From Microbulbifer rhizosphaerae (GTDB lineage: Bacteria > Pseudomonadota > Gammaproteobacteria > Pseudomonadales > Cellvibrionaceae), in assembly GCF_014191725.1 (NCBI RefSeq), contig NZ_JACHWZ010000021.1:34866-98865 (forward strand): a DNA stretch of 64,000 bases. The letters are read 5' to 3'. Shown in pieces: positions 60,987 to 64,000 of this stretch (position 1 is the stretch's first letter; the number at the start of each line of letters is the position of its first letter). The translations under genes were made by a program, and so were the position numbers. The notes beneath the pieces were generated by a model. The model searched no databases. It was not told where the DNA came from and saw only the letters and a program-made list of their open reading frames with translations.

Positions 60987-61248
60987 AGCGAGGCTTTACC
61001 CGCCAACACCCAGTCTTTCGTTCCCTTGCTACTGGACAGTACCGTACTTTTAAAACTGACCCGGTTGTACGCCGGTACAATTTTGGATCTGCCGCCACAA
61101 CAACATTGCGATCCCGATCACCAACCCACGCAATAAAACCTCTTTCTGTCTTCGACCAATTGTCTCGCTTTGCGGGCATTGCTAGTGTTGACCTTCGACC
61201 ACTTTTCGGTCGCCTACCCATAATCAAAATTAAGGATGAACACCGATC

Positions 61249-63870
61249 ATGGACAAGCAAATTTTTCATCGTAGGGCACTGGTAACCGCAATACTGACCG
61301 CCACCGCAGCGGCAGCCGCACCCAATACCCTGTTCGCCGCAGAGGATACCGCCATAGAAGAAGTTGCCGTTGTCGGTTCGCGCATCGCACGCAACGCCGA
61401 ATTTGAGACGGCCACACCAATTCAGGTGATGGACCGGGAGGCCATCGAGAAATCCGGCTACACCAATCTGCAGCAGATGTTCGAAAAAAACCCGGCGGCG
61501 GGCAACGGGACTTTCTCCACCCGCGGCAACAACCAGGACTCCACCGCCAACGGCGCCTCCGCGGTGAGCCTGCGCGGTATGGGCGCCGATGCGACCCTGG
61601 TGCTGGTCAACGGCAGGCGCGTGGCCATCAGCGCTTTCGCCGAGGGAATCACCACCAATTTTGTCGATATCAATACCATTCCGCTGGCGGCGGTGGAGCG
61701 GGTAGAGGTGCTGAAGGACGGCGCCTCCGCAATCTACGGCTCCGACGCGGTGGCCGGTGTGGTCAACCTGGTACTCCGCGACGATTTTGAAGGGGCGGAA
61801 ATCTCCGTCGACTACGGCGGCGCCGATGGTTACGACGAGCAGTCGACCTCTGCCATCTGGGGAATCAACGGCGAGAATTCCAACCTGACCCTGATCTTCG
61901 ACCACCACAAGAACAGCACCCTGGCGAGTGTGGAGCGCCGTGGCCTGGACACCGCCGACCAGTCCTCCCGTGGCGGTATGGATTTCCGCTCATCCCGCGG
62001 TTATCCGGGCAGCTTTAATGTCGACGGAAGTATTGTGCCCGATCCGGGCTGCCCGGCTGAACGCAATGCCGGCGAGGTCTGTGTTTACGACTACGGCCCC
62101 TGGACCCTGCTGACCCCTGAAGCCGAGCGCACCGGTGTGCTGCTGCTGGGTAAAAACCAGCTGAGCGACAGCGTCGAGTTCTTTACCGAAGTAGCCTTCC
62201 AGCACAACACCTCCGTCGCCCAGGGCGCGCCCACGCCGCTGGACGACAGCGCCGGCCTGACGGCGCCGGTGGACCACCCGGACAATCCCTTCACTGGTGC
62301 CAGCGAGATTGACATATTCCGGTACCGCACCGTGGATGCCGGCGCGCGCCAGTGGGATATCGAGACCGACAACCTGCGCGGTGTCTTCGGTCTGCGCGGC
62401 AACATCTCGGACTGGGATTGGGAGGCATCGGTACAGCGCTCGCGCAGCGAGTCCACCCAGACCGGCGACCGCTCCCAGGGCTGGGTGCGCACCGACCTGC
62501 TGCAGCAGGAAATCGACGCGGGCCGCTACAATCCCTTCGGCGGCGTACAGAACCCGCGGTCGGTGATCGATGCCGTCACCACCAGCCTGGTGCGCCAGGG
62601 CAAATCGCAACTCACCAGTGTGGACTTCACCATCAACGGCGAGCTGTTCGACACAGCCAACGGCGCTGTCGCCATGGCCGCGGGTCTCGAGCGCCGCGAG
62701 GAAGAGGCCTCCGATATCCCCGACGACCAATTTCAGCGCGGCCTGATTTTCGGCACCGAGTCGGTATCCGCCTCCGCCAGCCGCGACATCACCTCTGCCT
62801 TCGTGGAATTTGCGATACCGCTGCCCGCCAGCCTGGACCTGACCCTCGCCGGTCGCTACGACGACTACAGCGATTTCGGCACCACCACCAACCCGATGGT
62901 CAACCTGCTGTGGACCGCCAGCGATATGCTGTCCCTGCGCGCCTCCTGGGGCACCGGCTTCCGCGCCCCTTCCCTGGCACAGATAGGATTGGGTCCGTCG
63001 CAGGAGTCCATCTTTTTCGCCGACAGCTACGGCTGCGCCATCAACGACGCCTACTGCGCCAGCACCGATTACAACATCGTGTTCGCCGGCAACCCGGACC
63101 TGGAGGCAGAGGAATCCGAGTCCTTCAATATCGGCGGCGTTCTGAAGCCGATCGACGGCATGCAGCTATCGCTGGACTACTGGGAAATCACCCAGGAGGG
63201 CAAGATCGACGAGGTGCCCTTCGGCTACCTGTACAGCCAGTTCTGTAACGACCAGAACAGCACCGTATGTGTGCGCTCCGCACCCCTGCCGGGGGACTCC
63301 CTCGGTTCGCTGCAGTCCATCAACAGCAGCTTTATCAATATCGGCGAGCAGAATGTATCCGGCGTCGACCTCAGCCTGGTCTACTCAGGACTGCAGTTGG
63401 CCGGCGGCGATCTGGGCCTGCGCCTGGATTACTCCTACCTGCGGGAGTTCGAGCGGGTGGAGCTGGACTCGTCCGGCGAAAATTTCCTGACCCGCGACCT
63501 GGCTGGCGAATATGAGTACCCGCAGCATCGCTGGTCCACATCTGCGGACTGGGCGTGGGATACCTTCGCATTCACCGCGGGGCTGAACTATATCGGCGAG
63601 TTCGAAGACACCCCGGATATCGACTTCGACGGCACCCTGGATTACGACACCAACTCCTCGCGCACCGTGGATGCTTTTGTGACGCTGAACCTGCAGGCCC
63701 GCTACACCGGTTTCCAGAATATGGTGTTGAGTCTCGGCGCCGACAACGCCCTGGACGAAGAGCCGCCCTTTGCCATCGGCGACGGCGATTCCGATCTATA
63801 CGGTTATGTGCAGAGCCAGCACGATCCGCGTGGTCGTTTTATTTACGGAAAGATGGTTTACAGTTTCTAG
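61249..63870 (+). CDS. TonB-dependent outer-membrane receptor
   Basis: An 873-aa receptor with a signal peptide ending NTLFAAED, a TonB-box-like IEEVAVVGSRIARNAEF, a plug (VSLRGMGADATLVLVNGRRV, VERVEVLKDGASAIYGSDAVAGVVNLVL) and a barrel ending in YGKMVYSF. The plug type (LVNGRR, LKDGASAIYGSDA) is widespread in receptors for peptides, carbohydrates or cofactors; the ligand cannot be read from sequence. It follows znuB by 466 bp with repeats between, so a zinc link is possible but not shown. Upstream AAGGATGAACACCGATC precedes the ATG. The last 130 bases of the window hold no gene. Confidence 0.92.
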   Translation: MDKQIFHRRALVTAILTATAAAAAPNTLFAAEDTAIEEVAVVGSRIARNAEFETATPIQVMDREAIEKSGYTNLQQMFEKNPAAGNGTFSTRGNNQDSTANGASAVSLRGMGADATLVLVNGRRVAISAFAEGITTNFVDINTIPLAAVERVEVLKDGASAIYGSDAVAGVVNLVLRDDFEGAEISVDYGGADGYDEQSTSAIWGINGENSNLTLIFDHHKNSTLASVERRGLDTADQSSRGGMDFRSSRGYPGSFNVDGSIVPDPGCPAERNAGEVCVYDYGPWTLLTPEAERTGVLLLGKNQLSDSVEFFTEVAFQHNTSVAQGAPTPLDDSAGLTAPVDHPDNPFTGASEIDIFRYRTVDAGARQWDIETDNLRGVFGLRGNISDWDWEASVQRSRSESTQTGDRSQGWVRTDLLQQEIDAGRYNPFGGVQNPRSVIDAVTTSLVRQGKSQLTSVDFTINGELFDTANGAVAMAAGLERREEEASDIPDDQFQRGLIFGTESVSASASRDITSAFVEFAIPLPASLDLTLAGRYDDYSDFGTTTNPMVNLLWTASDMLSLRASWGTGFRAPSLAQIGLGPSQESIFFADSYGCAINDAYCASTDYNIVFAGNPDLEAEESESFNIGGVLKPIDGMQLSLDYWEITQEGKIDEVPFGYLYSQFCNDQNSTVCVRSAPLPGDSLGSLQSINSSFINIGEQNVSGVDLSLVYSGLQLAGGDLGLRLDYSYLREFERVELDSSGENFLTRDLAGEYEYPQHRWSTSADWAWDTFAFTAGLNYIGEFEDTPDIDFDGTLDYDTNSSRTVDAFVTLNLQARYTGFQNMVLSLGADNALDEEPPFAIGDGDSDLYGYVQSQHDPRGRFIYGKMVYSF

Positions 63871-64000
63871 TAATCCATCAGCACCGCTTCGACTGCGGTA
63901 AATTATCCCTGTAGTTGCATAAAAAAAGCACGTTATCCTGCAAAAATACCGAGATTTGCAGTCTCAAACGTGTCTTTCAGATAAGGTCCTGGATCTCACT

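Overview
The window is 64 kb of high-GC, gene-dense bacterial chromosome with no rRNA, tRNA, transposase, phage or CRISPR array. Paired TonB-dependent receptors, a Vibrio-type TonB2/TtpC energising operon, the engB - cytochrome c4 - dsbA neighbourhood, a pycR/pycA/pycB locus as in Pseudomonas, and many palindromic intergenic repeats point to a gammaproteobacterium, probably marine and near Cellvibrionales (Microbulbifer-like). That placement is inference.

1-27.1 kb is a purine locus. It runs from the end of xdhB through xdhC, uraD, uraH, guaD and puuD (plus strand), then back through allC, an adenine/adenosine deaminase, ureidoglycine-glyoxylate aminotransferase, a TauE/SafE exporter, an HpxW-type oxamate amidohydrolase and a purine-nucleoside lipoprotein (minus strand). 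Next come a complete TonB system (TPR, tonB, exbD, exbB, ttpC, DUF3450) with an outer-membrane receptor, a secreted adenosine deaminase, allantoinase puuE, a xanthine/urate permease, hpxX-hpxY and an AzgA-type permease. Read together: extracellular nucleosides and purines are deaminated and imported, oxidised to urate, opened to allantoate, and passed through ureidoglycine to oxalurate, oxamate and oxalate.

27.1-33.2 kb holds a three-gene unit behind a strong LexA operator: a FAN1 (VRR-NUC) nuclease, a RecB-type nuclease fused to an XPD/DinG helicase, and an HExxH protein of the CLCA_X/LPD1 type. I read it as an SOS-induced crosslink-repair operon. A cold-shock gene follows.

33.5-45.9 kb is mixed: M28 peptidase, SLC13 transporter, MBL-fold and ACT-domain proteins, two paralogous secreted proteins, ecotin, a membrane-anchored cytochrome c, dsbA, cytochrome c4, engB, a Fur-box pair of small genes, a candidate structured sRNA and the LysR regulator pycR.

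45.9-49.4 kb contains pycA and pycB, each with an apparent frameshift, next to an anomalous poly-G/poly-C repeat. 49.5-54.8 kb has B12-dependent ribonucleotide reductase, PRPP synthase, an alpha/beta hydrolase, a phosphoribosyltransferase and a COG2187 kinase-like gene. 55.2-63.9 kb has polA, divergent znuA and znuCB separated by an unusual array of perfect palindromes, and a second TonB receptor.

At least four classes of intergenic repeat are scattered throughout: A (GTAGGAGCGGCC...), B (GTAGGAGCCTGC...), C (CTCAAGTTTCGG...) and clusters of unrelated short perfect palindromes. Several class A copies supply the stop codon of the gene before them.
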